Source: JBGFRR01 sp041695045
GTDB taxonomy: Bacteria; Bacteroidota; Ignavibacteria; UBA10030
Length of the DNA: 45,370 nucleotides
Direction: 5' to 3'
Assembly: GCA_041695045.1 (NCBI GenBank)
Contig: JBGFRR010000031.1
Coordinates: 1-45,370, forward strand
Positions 23,193 through 31,606 of the stretch are shown in pieces. The notes under the pieces were generated by a model. The model worked only from the letters and a program-made list of their open reading frames with translations. It did no database searches and was not told where the DNA came from. Numbering within the stretch: the stretch's first letter is position 1; every line of letters begins with the position of its first letter. The position numbers and the translations under genes were made by a program.

Positions 23193-24191
23193 CTAATCAA
23201 TACGGTCGAAGCGACCCGCCGTTCGATTCGTTCCCGGCGCGACCGCTGACGAGACAAGTTGCTCGTTTACGTACTCATGATAATTAAAATCGTCGAAGAA
23301 ATAATCAAGGGGGTTCATCTGTTTGCCGTGCAGGCGAACTTCGTAGTGCAAATGCGGGTTCGTTGCCATGCCCGTTTTCCCGCATCGCCCAATCAGATCG
23401 CCACGCTTCACCATCTGTCCTTCGCGCACTAATGTACGTTCAAGATGACCGTACACCGTGGTGTATTCGTAGCCATGGTCGATCATGACCATGATTCCAT
23501 ATCCGCTCAAACTCCTTCCCGCCACAACCACTCTGCCGTTCGCCGAGGCATAGACCGGCGTACCGATATCGTTCACAATATCGATCCCCTCATGATGCCT
23601 GCGCACGAGGAAAATCGGATGGAAGCGCATGCCGAACCCACTGGAGAGGAATCCCTCCATCGGCTTGATGGCAGGAAGGTGGGCGAACCGGACGGCGTTC
23701 TCTTCGTGCTGGCGTGCCACCTCATGATAGCTCGCGCGCTGCAGCTGCGCTTCACGCTCGGCACGCGCAAGCAACGAGGCGATCCGCTGCAGCTGCGCGT
23801 TGATGCTCACCGATCCTCCGAAGTCACGCAGCCCATCCGTACCGCCGATGCCTACCTTGCGTGTATCTTCATCGATCCGCGGGAGGTCTGCCAACACCCG
23901 GAGCTCATTGCCGCGCTCATGCAGTTTGGCAAGCTGCTCTTCCAGCCCTTCCAACCTCGCCATCACCGCATTGAGTTCACGCGAGAGCATTGCGTTCTCC
24001 GCCGCAAGCACCACCGCTCTCTTGACGCCTAGCCCCAACGGATCGTCCAGTGAGGTATTCAGCTCGAACACGATCACTCCCACCACCACTGCTGCACCGA
24101 TTGCCCACGCGGATATTTTTGTCCGGACGCGCTTCGCTTTCGTGAAGCGCATTGTTTCAGGAGAGTAGTAGTAGAGTTGTTGTTTGCGCAT
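23193..24191 (-). CDS. M23-family metallopeptidase (murein endopeptidase-like)
   Basis: A 332-residue inner-membrane-anchored protein facing the periplasm. A basic N-terminus (MRKQQLYYYSPETMRFTKAK) precedes one membrane helix (about 28-46). Residues 65-110 and 130-165 are coiled coil. The LytM/M23 domain has its zinc ligands in HHEGIDI (H-x3-D) and HLHYEV (H-x-H), so it should be an active peptidoglycan endopeptidase. The family cuts cross-links during growth and division. A promoter is at 24307-24335, with an inverted repeat over its -35 box. Confidence 0.9.
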   Translation of the reverse strand: MRKQQLYYYSPETMRFTKAKRVRTKISAWAIGAAVVVGVIVFELNTSLDDPLGLGVKRAVVLAAENAMLSRELNAVMARLEGLEEQLAKLHERGNELRVLADLPRIDEDTRKVGIGGTDGLRDFGGSVSINAQLQRIASLLARAEREAQLQRASYHEVARQHEENAVRFAHLPAIKPMEGFLSSGFGMRFHPIFLVRRHHEGIDIVNDIGTPVYASANGRVVVAGRSLSGYGIMVMIDHGYEYTTVYGHLERTLVREGQMVKRGDLIGRCGKTGMATNPHLHYEVRLHGKQMNPLDYFFDDFNYHEYVNEQLVSSAVAPGTNRTAGRFDRID

Positions 24192-24306
24192 GTGAGTGCT
24201 TCGACAACGGGGAGCAACGTCCAGTAAGACGAGAAAAGCTCCGGGTAGGTTCCCTCAGCACGTTCTCTCAGCACGATGATCGCCTTTCAGCCGACAAAGC
24301 AACCCG

Positions 24307-24341
24307 AAAATAGGAAATTATTGAAGTCCTGTCAAGACAGG
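24307..24341 (-). promoter_or_regulatory. Sigma70-type promoter with palindromic operator-like repeat
   Basis: On the minus strand TTGACA (24330-24335), 17 bases, TATTTT (24307-24312). The perfect inverted repeat CCTGTC-aa-GACAGG (24328-24341) overlaps the -35 box, a place where a repressor would compete with RNA polymerase. It drives the M23 gene. Confidence 0.55.
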
Positions 24342-24436
24342 GAGCGGATTCACTGCAAGTTTTTTTGCACTGATGGAGGGGGAAATCGACATACGCCGCG
24401 TTGTGCGACAACCCGCTTCTGCCATGCACCACACAA

Positions 24437-25444
24437 TCACTCGAAATCGTGCTCGAAATAGTCGATTGCCCGCTTGCCTCTCGATTTCTCGTGTATGGCG
24501 GTGTCGAGTCGTTTGGCGAACTCGCGTGCAGCATCGTAGCCGTAATGCTTCAGGAGATAATCCAACGCGATCACCTCGGTAATCACCGTTACATTCTTGC
24601 CGGGGAAGAGCGGCAGCTTGACATGAGGTATTTCAACACCGAGGATGGCAATGCTCTCATGGTCAAGCCCGGTGCGCGTGTATTCTTGATCCCTGCTCCA
24701 CTCCTCCAGCTCAACCACGATTTCGACGCGCTTCTGGAACCGAATCGCCCGAATGCCAAAGATCGCCCGCACATCGATCAACCCCAGGCCGCGGATTTCC
24801 ATAAAATGTTTCACCACGTCCGTACCGGCCCCCATCAAAATTCCTTCTCCCTTGCGCGTCACCATCACCACGTCGTCTGCCACAAGTCGATGTCCACGCT
24901 CCACAAGATCCAGCGCGATCTCGCTCTTGCCGATTCCTGACCGCCCGATGAGCAACACGCCAACACCGTAGACATCGATGAACGAACCATGCACCACCGT
25001 CTGCGGGGCAAACTGGTCATCCAAGAAGTCGCTGATGAAGTAGACGAACTTTGTCGTCTCAATCGGCGTTTGAAACACGCAGACCCCGCGATCTTCCGCC
25101 ATGCGCAGCAACTCGTCATCGAGCACATTATTGTTCGTGACGACGATGCAAGGAAGATCAAACTGGAGGATCTTCTCGAACGCCTTCAAGCGTTCCGCAA
25201 ACGACAGATGCTGAAGGTAACGGATTTCGGTGTTGCCGAAAATCTGAACCCGGTTGTAGGTAAAAAGCTCAACGTAACCGGCAAGCGCAAGTCCCGGCCG
25301 ATGGATGTTCTTGTCCGTCAGCTCTTTTTCAAGCCCCCCCTCGCCATTGAGGAGTTTGAGCTTCAGCCGCACGCGGTTCACTTCATACAGGTATCCGACC
25401 GTGATGCTGCTTTTCTGGGTTTCTTTCAGACCTTCGAGTGCCAT
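24437..25444 (-). CDS. hprK: HPr kinase/phosphorylase
   Basis: A 335-residue bifunctional enzyme that phosphorylates HPr (or a similar partner) on serine and removes the phosphate. Walker A is GRSGIGKS (about 175-182), the catalytic histidine is in HGSFIDVYGVG, and the family signature is MEIRGLGLIDVRAIFG. The N-terminal domain (ITVGYLYEVNRVRLKLKL) is intact. No ptsH or other PTS gene is seen nearby, so its target here is unknown. It follows hpf by three bases on the same strand. Confidence 0.95.
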   Translation of the reverse strand: MALEGLKETQKSSITVGYLYEVNRVRLKLKLLNGEGGLEKELTDKNIHRPGLALAGYVELFTYNRVQIFGNTEIRYLQHLSFAERLKAFEKILQFDLPCIVVTNNNVLDDELLRMAEDRGVCVFQTPIETTKFVYFISDFLDDQFAPQTVVHGSFIDVYGVGVLLIGRSGIGKSEIALDLVERGHRLVADDVVMVTRKGEGILMGAGTDVVKHFMEIRGLGLIDVRAIFGIRAIRFQKRVEIVVELEEWSRDQEYTRTGLDHESIAILGVEIPHVKLPLFPGKNVTVITEVIALDYLLKHYGYDAAREFAKRLDTAIHEKSRGKRAIDYFEHDFE

Positions 25445-25447
25445 AGG

Positions 25448-25780
25448 TTAGACCGCCTTCGCCCGGATTTTCCGGACCACCTTTCGATTCTTTGCCCGAA
25501 GTTTCGCTTTGTACTTTTTGAGTTGATTGCGCACCTTGTCCACGGCAAGGTCCACAGACTTCTGGAAATCCTCCGACTTTGCGATGCCTGTCAGTCGATC
25601 GTTGTAAACGGAAACGCTTACCTCCGCAATCTTGACGCTATTCTTCGGTTTCTCATAACTCAAGATAACTTCGGATTTGACAATTCCATCATAGTAACGT
25701 GAAAGTTTTTTGACTTCCTGTTGTGCGTGTTCAACAAGCGATCGGTGTGCCTTGAAGTGTCTCGAGGTTACGGTCGTCAT
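25448..25780 (-). CDS. hpf: Ribosome hibernation promoting factor (HPF/YfiA family, short form)
   Basis: A 110-residue protein of the HPF/YfiA/S30AE family, which binds the decoding centre of idle ribosomes. It shows the SRHFKAHRSLVEHAQQEVKKL helix-strand start, ILSYEKPKN, and VSVYNDRLTGIAKSEDFQKS, with a basic Lys/Arg-rich C-terminus. It lacks the extra dimerisation domain, so it is the short form. It sits between a Xer recombinase and hprK in one transcription unit. Confidence 0.88.
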   Translation of the reverse strand: MTTVTSRHFKAHRSLVEHAQQEVKKLSRYYDGIVKSEVILSYEKPKNSVKIAEVSVSVYNDRLTGIAKSEDFQKSVDLAVDKVRNQLKKYKAKLRAKNRKVVRKIRAKAV

Positions 25781-25819
25781 CGTCCATTCCTTTCTTCATC
25801 CAGAGATCGATCGGGAACT

Positions 25820-26713
25820 TCATGCTTTGGGGTGTGCTTTCCGGTAGGCCTCCTTGAGTCGTTCTGTCGATACATGAGTATAGACTTGGGTGGTGGAGAG
25901 ACTTTCATGACCGAGCAATTCCTTCAGTGCCATCAGGTCGGCGCCGCGGTCCAGCAGGTGTGTGGCAAAGGAGTGCCGGATCACATGTGGACTTTTCTTT
26001 TCGACTTCGGAGACTTGTGCAACATATTTGCGGACAACTTTTTGGACAAGCTCCGGGTAAATGCGCTTGCCCTTTTCGGTCACAAAGAGCGGCTGCGATT
26101 CACCGAACATCTTACCGCCGTTTGATGCACGAAGCGAGTTGCGGTAATCCCGGATCGCCTCGACTGCCTTCCGCCCGACGGGGATGATCCTCTCTTTGTT
26201 CCCCTTCCCCATCACTTTAACCGTTTTCCCCGCAAGGTCAATACTGCCGACATTCAATCCGACAAGCTCGGAGCGACGCATTCCTGTACTGTACAGCAGC
26301 TCGATGATGGCCGTATCACGCAAGGAATGTTTGGGTGAAGCCAGCGCTGCGTTGATCACATCGTTCATCGTGCGCTCGTCGAGGAAAACAGGGAGCTTGC
26401 GGTCCACGCGCGGCGTCAGCAAGCCGATGGTTGGGTTCGTCCGCACAATGCGGCGTTGATGGAGGAAACGAAAAAACGAACGAACGCTAGCGCAATTGCG
26501 GGCGATCGATTTCTTGCTCAGACCTTGCTCAACAAGACTGCTGAAAAACCTGCGGATCGTCGTGCGGTTAACTTCGTGGAATGCGGCAATACCTTCGCGA
26601 CGCAGGAATTGCAGCAGGCGCGTCAGGTCTCCTTCATAGGCCACAACGGTATGTGAGGAGTAGCGCCGTTCGGCATCGAGGTACTCAAGAAAGGAGCGAA
26701 GATGCATGTGCAT
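25820..26713 (-). CDS. xerC: Tyrosine recombinase, XerC/XerD type
   Basis: A site-specific recombinase of about 297 residues. The SAM-like N-terminal domain (LRSFLEYLDAERRYSSHTVVAYEGDL) precedes a catalytic domain with the full Arg-Lys-His-Arg-His-Tyr set: STGMRRSELVGL, GKGNKERIIP, HVIRHSFATHLL, LGHESLSTTQVYTHV. The tyrosine in VYTHV is the nucleophile. It should resolve chromosome dimers at dif. ATG 26713 is preferred; the frame extends to GTG 26755, which overlaps the topA stop. It follows topA closely, as in many genomes. Confidence 0.9.
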   Translation of the reverse strand: MHMHLRSFLEYLDAERRYSSHTVVAYEGDLTRLLQFLRREGIAAFHEVNRTTIRRFFSSLVEQGLSKKSIARNCASVRSFFRFLHQRRIVRTNPTIGLLTPRVDRKLPVFLDERTMNDVINAALASPKHSLRDTAIIELLYSTGMRRSELVGLNVGSIDLAGKTVKVMGKGNKERIIPVGRKAVEAIRDYRNSLRASNGGKMFGESQPLFVTEKGKRIYPELVQKVVRKYVAQVSEVEKKSPHVIRHSFATHLLDRGADLMALKELLGHESLSTTQVYTHVSTERLKEAYRKAHPKA

Positions 26714-26751
26714 AGTAAGACTCTCACGCTGAGGGCGCGAGAAGGGACAGC

Positions 26752-29010
26752 TCACGCGCTGGCTGCTACGGCCTCATGGATGAACACTTCTTTACATTCC
26801 GGGCATTTGAGAAACTCCCCCTTTGCCTGGGAGAATTTTGCCACCAGATAGGACGAGCCGCAATTCGTGCAAACCTCATTGACCGGTCGATCCCACGAAG
26901 CGAAATCGCACTCCGGATACCGTGAGCAACCGTAAAACGTTCTGCCCCGCTTCTTGGTCTTGCGTTCGATCAAGTCCCCCTGTTTGCACTTCGGGCACTT
27001 GATGCCCATCGAAATCGGCTTGGTATTCGTGCACGTTGGATAGTTTGAGCAGCCGAGGAACGTTCCAAACCGCCCCGCCTTCACCACCATATCGCCTCCA
27101 CACACCTCGCAAACCATGCCGGCTAAGTGCTGGTGCTTCTCCTCGTCTTCAGGAAGCGGCTTGGTGTTCTTGCATGCGGGGTAGCCGGTGCAGGCCATGA
27201 ACCTGCCGTTTCTCCCCCACTTAATCACCATCGGGCGACTGCACACCTCGCATGTCTCGTCGGTCTTCTCCTGCAACGACTTTTTGATGGAGGATGTTTT
27301 TGACGAAATCTTTTCGAGTGCATGGTGGAAGGGGCCGTAGAAGTCCTGCAGCACGTCTTCGTACTTTTCCTTCCCCGACGCAATCGTGTCCAATTCCTCC
27401 TCCATCTTCGCTGTGAACTTCACGTTGAAGATTTGGGGGAAGTGCTCGACGAGAAGTTTGTTGACCTGCATGCCGAGGTCGGTGGCAAAGAGCTTGCGGT
27501 CCTTCTGCTCGACGTACTTTCGATCGATCACCGTACTCACGATGAGTGCATAGGTGCTCGGACGGCCGATTCCGAGGGATTCGAGCTCTTTCACAAGACT
27601 TGCTTCCGTGTAGCGCGCGGGGGGTTTGGTGAAGTGCTGACGCGGCAAGAGGTCCGTCAGGAGAGCCGACTGACCGGCGGTGAGATGCTCCGGTAAGCGT
27701 GATGTGGGGTCGGCATCGTCCCGCTCGCCGCCGTTCTCCTCCACCATATCGTCGTATACCTGTAGGAAGCCGCGGAATTGGGGAAGCTGGTCGGTTGCGC
27801 GGAAAAGATACTCGCCGCCTGTCAACTCGACCGTCAGCTGTTCAAACTGTGCCGGCGCCATCTGGCACGCAACGAAGCGATTCCAGATCAACTCGTAGAG
27901 CGCGAAAAGGTCTTTATCGAGATACCGTTTGACGAACTTCGGCGTGTACTTGATGGAGGTGGGGCGAATCGCTTCGTGAGCATCCTGCGATGCTTTTCCT
28001 TTTTTGAAGAGCCGCGGTTCTTTCGGGAGATACTCCTTTCCGTAGTTGTTGTAGATGTACTCGCGAGCGTGCGCAACAGCTTCTTCGCTGAGACGCGTGG
28101 AGTCGGTACGCATGTAAGTGATGAGACCCGTGCTGCCTTCTTCACCCAACTCAACGCCCTCATAAAGTTTTTGCGCGAGCATCATCGTTCGCTTCGCCGA
28201 CAGACGCAACCGCCGCGCAGCTTCTTGCTGAAGCGTGCTGGTAATGAACGGCGGAGGTGGATTGCGCTTAACCGGCTTGCGGTCAACTTTGGTGATGGTA
28301 AACGATTGCTTCCGGATCTCCTCGACATATCCCCGCATCGTTGTCTCGTCGGGGATTCTCGGATCCTCTCCGGCAACCTTCATCAGTTTCGCAAGGAATG
28401 TATCGTTCCGGTCGGTTCGGAACTCGCCGGTGATGGACCAGTATTCGACGGGCACGAACGCCCGGATCGCCTCCTCGCGTTCGCAGATCAAGCGCAGCGC
28501 AACCGACTGCACACGGCCTGCCGACAAGCCGTAGTAGACCGTCTTCCACACAAACGGGCTGATCTTGTAGCCCACGATCCTATCCATCGCGCGGCGGGCT
28601 TGTTGTGACTTAACGAGGTTCCAGTTGATCTTGCGCGGGTGGGCCATCGCCTCTTGAATCCCATCGGCGGTAATCTCGTGGAACAGCACGCGCTTGATGT
28701 TCTTGTTCGCCTCCTGAATCTCATCCGCGATGTGCGCAGCGATTGCTTCTCCTTCTCGGTCCGGGTCGGTCGCGAGGTACACCGTCTTTGCCTTCTTCGC
28801 CTTTTCACGAAGCCGCTCGATCACATCTTCCTTCCCGCTGATCGTCTCGTAGGCCACTTCAAACCCGTTTTCGACATCCACCCCTAACTTGCTCTTGGGA
28901 AGGTTCTTGATATGCCCCACCGAGGCGTCGACGATAAAGTTCTTCCCCAGGTACTTATGGATGGTTTTTGCTTTGGACGGCGATTCAACTATGACAAACG
29001 ACTTTTTCAT
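26752..29010 (-). CDS. topA: DNA topoisomerase I
   Basis: A type IA topoisomerase of about 752 residues that relaxes negative supercoils. The Toprim domain has FVIVESPSKAKTI and the acidic DPDREGEA motif. The active tyrosine is in GLITYMRTDSTR. Four C-terminal zinc ribbons follow (starting CEVCSRPM, CEVCGGDM, CPKCKQGD and CTNCGSSY), the last being shorter and without the topA pattern of the first three. ATG 29010 (MKKSFVIVES) is preferred to TTG 29022. The neighbours are smg upstream and xerC downstream. Confidence 0.97.
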   Translation of the reverse strand: MKKSFVIVESPSKAKTIHKYLGKNFIVDASVGHIKNLPKSKLGVDVENGFEVAYETISGKEDVIERLREKAKKAKTVYLATDPDREGEAIAAHIADEIQEANKNIKRVLFHEITADGIQEAMAHPRKINWNLVKSQQARRAMDRIVGYKISPFVWKTVYYGLSAGRVQSVALRLICEREEAIRAFVPVEYWSITGEFRTDRNDTFLAKLMKVAGEDPRIPDETTMRGYVEEIRKQSFTITKVDRKPVKRNPPPPFITSTLQQEAARRLRLSAKRTMMLAQKLYEGVELGEEGSTGLITYMRTDSTRLSEEAVAHAREYIYNNYGKEYLPKEPRLFKKGKASQDAHEAIRPTSIKYTPKFVKRYLDKDLFALYELIWNRFVACQMAPAQFEQLTVELTGGEYLFRATDQLPQFRGFLQVYDDMVEENGGERDDADPTSRLPEHLTAGQSALLTDLLPRQHFTKPPARYTEASLVKELESLGIGRPSTYALIVSTVIDRKYVEQKDRKLFATDLGMQVNKLLVEHFPQIFNVKFTAKMEEELDTIASGKEKYEDVLQDFYGPFHHALEKISSKTSSIKKSLQEKTDETCEVCSRPMVIKWGRNGRFMACTGYPACKNTKPLPEDEEKHQHLAGMVCEVCGGDMVVKAGRFGTFLGCSNYPTCTNTKPISMGIKCPKCKQGDLIERKTKKRGRTFYGCSRYPECDFASWDRPVNEVCTNCGSSYLVAKFSQAKGEFLKCPECKEVFIHEAVAASA

Positions 29011-29031
29011 GAACGCGATCAAACTTCCTGC

Positions 29032-29496
29032 TTAGTGAATAGTATCGTCGTTATTGAAGTGAATGGAGACTCCGCCCCCCGTTCCGGCATAGTCTGCATT
29101 AAACAGGATTCCGGCGATAAACGCCTTGATTTCGGGGATTCCGACCGTCGAGAACCCGGCGGCAAAGATGCGCTCGATTATGGTCTCGATGTCGGCGTTC
29201 TTCAGCAAACCAAGCTCACGGCATTGAATAAGGTAGCCGAAGGCTTCTTTGGAGATGACATTCTTTTCAATTTCGCTAAAGATCCGATGTGAGCCGACCT
29301 GCTCGGTTGCCGGGTCGATGAGCGGCTGACCGGAGGAGAGCCGTTCAAAAAGCCAGGAGAACGCCGTGGAGATCTCGCTCTGCGTATAGCCGCTCTTGGC
29401 CAAGAACGAGACGTCGATATCGACCAGTTGTTTGTTCGCCCGCAGTTCGCTCATCAAGAAAATGATGATTTCAACAATGCGTTCATGCATGCTCAT
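29032..29496 (-). CDS. smg: Smg family protein (DUF494)
   Basis: A 154-residue protein matching DUF494/Smg: an N-terminal helical part MSMHERIVEIIIFLMSEL, then GYTQSEISTAFSWLFERL, and a C-terminal domain near AFGYLIQCRELGLLKN. The function is not known. Smg-type genes often lie near dprA or topA, and here topA follows by about 20 bases. Its start overlaps the ybeY stop in ATGA. Confidence 0.85.
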   Translation of the reverse strand: MSMHERIVEIIIFLMSELRANKQLVDIDVSFLAKSGYTQSEISTAFSWLFERLSSGQPLIDPATEQVGSHRIFSEIEKNVISKEAFGYLIQCRELGLLKNADIETIIERIFAAGFSTVGIPEIKAFIAGILFNADYAGTGGGVSIHFNNDDTIH

Positions 29497-29921
29497 GTCC
29501 TCTTCGATGTGAACGCCCGAAGGTATCGATCCTCCCGCCGTTGCATAGTCTGTCGTTGCTGCTCTGTTGCGTCATCATACCCGACGAGGTGCAACACTCC
29601 GTGCACGACGAGTCGCCGCACTTCATCGGTATATCGTACTCCATATTCGCGAGCCTGACGTTTCGCACGGTCGAGGTTCACGTAAATCTCGCCGTCGGGA
29701 CCTCCCTCACCATCCAGTACGAAGCTGATGACATCCGTTACTGCGTCGTGTCCGAGAAACTGCTTGTTGATGTTCCTGATGAATCGACTTCCCACAAACA
29801 CCACGGAGATCCGTTTTCGCGATCCCGCCTCACCCCTCAGAACAGTCCGAACGAGCCTTTCAGTTTCCCTCGTCGGAACGCGAAGCCTGCCGTGGGCATT
29901 CGTCACAGTGACGTCGCTCAA
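29493..29921 (-). CDS. ybeY: Endoribonuclease YbeY
   Basis: A 142-residue YbeY-family protein, active in rRNA maturation and ribosome quality control. The core FVGSRFIRNINKQFLGHDAV and the TDVISF motif are followed by the zinc site HGVLHLVGYDD. The first two histidines are present, but the third family ligand, normally His in GYDH, is Asp here. The start appears to be TTG 29921, overlapping the upstream stop in TTGA. It sits in a coupled chain: unknown gene, ybeY, smg, topA. Confidence 0.9.
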   Translation of the reverse strand: MSDVTVTNAHGRLRVPTRETERLVRTVLRGEAGSRKRISVVFVGSRFIRNINKQFLGHDAVTDVISFVLDGEGGPDGEIYVNLDRAKRQAREYGVRYTDEVRRLVVHGVLHLVGYDDATEQQRQTMQRREDRYLRAFTSKRT

Positions 29922-30442
29922 TTCTGTTTCCGCTTCGTTGTCTTCAGGCGTCGCGGTGTTGCGACCTTCCTGCGCTTTCTCACCGGCGATGCTGATTTCT
30001 TTTCTGACGCCGGCGGGAGGATTGTTTCCGTGAGCGAGAGCGCAATCCCCGACAACATCACTTCAGGCCCGAGTGTTGTAAAGTCGCCCGAAAGAATGTT
30101 CCTATCAACATTGGCGTAGAGCGAGCAGCCCCCCTCCCGTTCGACAATCAACCCGGAAAGCTTGTTTCTAACCTCTCCCACAAATGTGATCTCACCCAAC
30201 ATTTCGCTGATGACATAACCGGTACAGAAATGCAACTGTACATGCGACGTCGGCGTGTACACGATAATGAGGTTCCCTGTTCTCTGGCCGATTTGCAGAG
30301 ACGGATAAATTTCGAGAACCAATCGACGGCCCGTCTCCGGTTTGTCGATTTCCCAGCGATAGTTGTTCCCTTTGAACTTCTCCGATACACCGAGCAAGCC
30401 CGAGATCCGCTGAATGTCCGCTATAGAAAATGTGAATGACAT
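29918..30442 (-). CDS. Hypothetical protein, 174 residues
   Basis: I do not recognise the family. The first 130 residues alternate hydrophobic strands (RLVLEIYPSLQIG, NLIIVYTPTSHVQLHFC, ITFVGEV) and look like a compact beta-rich domain. The last 30 residues are a basic, Ser/Thr-rich tail (RKRRKVATPRRLKTTKRKQN) that could bind nucleic acid. There is no signal peptide. The frame is open for a further 66 codons upstream without ATG, GTG or TTG. A promoter lies at 30657-30685, and a terminator-like hairpin lies in the leader. It heads the operon ybeY-smg-topA-xerC-hpf-hprK. Confidence 0.65.
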   Translation of the reverse strand: MSFTFSIADIQRISGLLGVSEKFKGNNYRWEIDKPETGRRLVLEIYPSLQIGQRTGNLIIVYTPTSHVQLHFCTGYVISEMLGEITFVGEVRNKLSGLIVEREGGCSLYANVDRNILSGDFTTLGPEVMLSGIALSLTETILPPASEKKSASPVRKRRKVATPRRLKTTKRKQN

Positions 30443-30462
30443 ACGGCTGTCAGCCGAATCAT

Positions 30463-30522
30463 CAAAAAAGTCAAAACCCCGACGTGCGTGGCCAAGAAAC
30501 TCTTCGACCGTGCACTCGGGGG
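30463..30522 (-). terminator. Terminator-like leader hairpin (possible attenuator)
   Basis: On the minus strand CCCCGA-GTGC pairs with GCAC-g-TCGGGG around an inner stem (GGTC/GGCC), followed by TTTTGACTTTTTT. It sits between promoter 30657-30685 and the start codon at 30442, so it would decide how much transcript reaches the topA operon. The rest of this 239-bp gap shows no gene. Confidence 0.5.
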
Positions 30523-30656
30523 CTGTCGTGTATAAACTGCCGCCTGAGCAGGGGAAACCACTTATCAGCCTCTGTGAAACCTCCGCTTCTGATGATTTCG
30601 GTAATCCCTTGATTTGTGGATGGCTGCGGGCAGCCTCGCCCGCTCAAAACTGCTAC

Positions 30657-30685
30657 AATATAACCAGAGGGCTACCGATTGTCAA
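30657..30685 (-). promoter_or_regulatory. Sigma70-type promoter for the ybeY-topA-hprK operon
   Basis: On the minus strand TTGACA (30680-30685), exactly 17 bases, then TATATT (30657-30662). It is the best promoter match in the window, about 215 bases before the first gene. Confidence 0.65.
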
Positions 30686-31590
30686 GCACAGACTACAATC
30701 TCCGAATTTTCAATCGCCGCTTCACACTCAAATTTGTAGCCACGACTTTTGATCTCATGCTTACACTTACGGAGGATTTCATCCACCTTGTCATCGGTAT
30801 GGTTCTGGTCATGATGGAACAGATAGAGCCGTTTCACGCCTGCCTCAGCTGCCACCTGCATCGTGAAGAGGTAATGTGAATGCCCCCAGCCGACACGGTC
30901 GATGTATTCTTCAGGGGTGTATGTTGCGTCATGGATCAAGACATCGGCATCGCGGCAGAAGTCGTAGACGCGTTGATTGGGATCTTTGGTACCAGATTTC
31001 TCGAAGAGATCTTTGACGAACGGCTCGAAGTTCGTCAGCTTCGCCGCTTCGTTGCGGTCGTACGGTTCGTTGTCGCTAATGTACACCAGCGTGCGGCCTT
31101 TGTACTCAAGCCGGTAGCCGACGGTAAACCCCGGATGATAGACATACAGCGTTCGAACAACAGCATCGTTGATGTTGAGTGTACACTCATCACGGATCGG
31201 CATGAACTTGACGTTCGCCTTCAACTCGTGGAGCTGCACAGGGAAATAAATCCTATTCATCTGTTCGGCGATGATTGTATCGAGCTTCTTATCTTTGCGC
31301 TCCGTGCCGATAATCGTTAACGCGTTGCCCGAAATAAACGCCGGTTTGAAGAACGGAAATCCCTGGATGTGATCCCAGTGCGGATGCGTGATGAGGAGAT
31401 GCGCTTTGACCGATTCGCCCGTGCTGATCAAATAATCCCCAAAATTCCGGATTCCCGTACCGGCATCAAAGATGATGAGCTCATTGTTGTCGAGTCGAAG
31501 CTCGAGCGACGGCGTATTCCCACCGTACCGGACGGTATGCTTGCCCGGCGTCGGAATGGATCCGCGTACCCCCCAGAATTTGAGTTTCAT
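30682..31590 (-). CDS. Metallo-beta-lactamase-fold hydrolase
   Basis: A 302-residue MBL-fold protein. It starts MKLKFWGVRGSIPTPG, a form common in phosphodiesterase-like and RNase Z-like MBL proteins. The metal motif H-x-H-x-D-H is THPHWDHIQGFP, with further ligands likely in LIHDATY and YLFHHDQNHTD. The substrate is unknown; a cyclic nucleotide, RNA or phosphodiester is possible. ATG 31590 is preferred to the upstream start because AAGGAGG lies 11 bases before it, overlapping the end of the carbonic-anhydrase gene. It is the last gene of the ctpA unit. Confidence 0.85.
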   Translation of the reverse strand: MKLKFWGVRGSIPTPGKHTVRYGGNTPSLELRLDNNELIIFDAGTGIRNFGDYLISTGESVKAHLLITHPHWDHIQGFPFFKPAFISGNALTIIGTERKDKKLDTIIAEQMNRIYFPVQLHELKANVKFMPIRDECTLNINDAVVRTLYVYHPGFTVGYRLEYKGRTLVYISDNEPYDRNEAAKLTNFEPFVKDLFEKSGTKDPNQRVYDFCRDADVLIHDATYTPEEYIDRVGWGHSHYLFTMQVAAEAGVKRLYLFHHDQNHTDDKVDEILRKCKHEIKSRGYKFECEAAIENSEIVVCA

Positions 31591-31606
31591 CGGGATGCTC
31601 TCCTCC

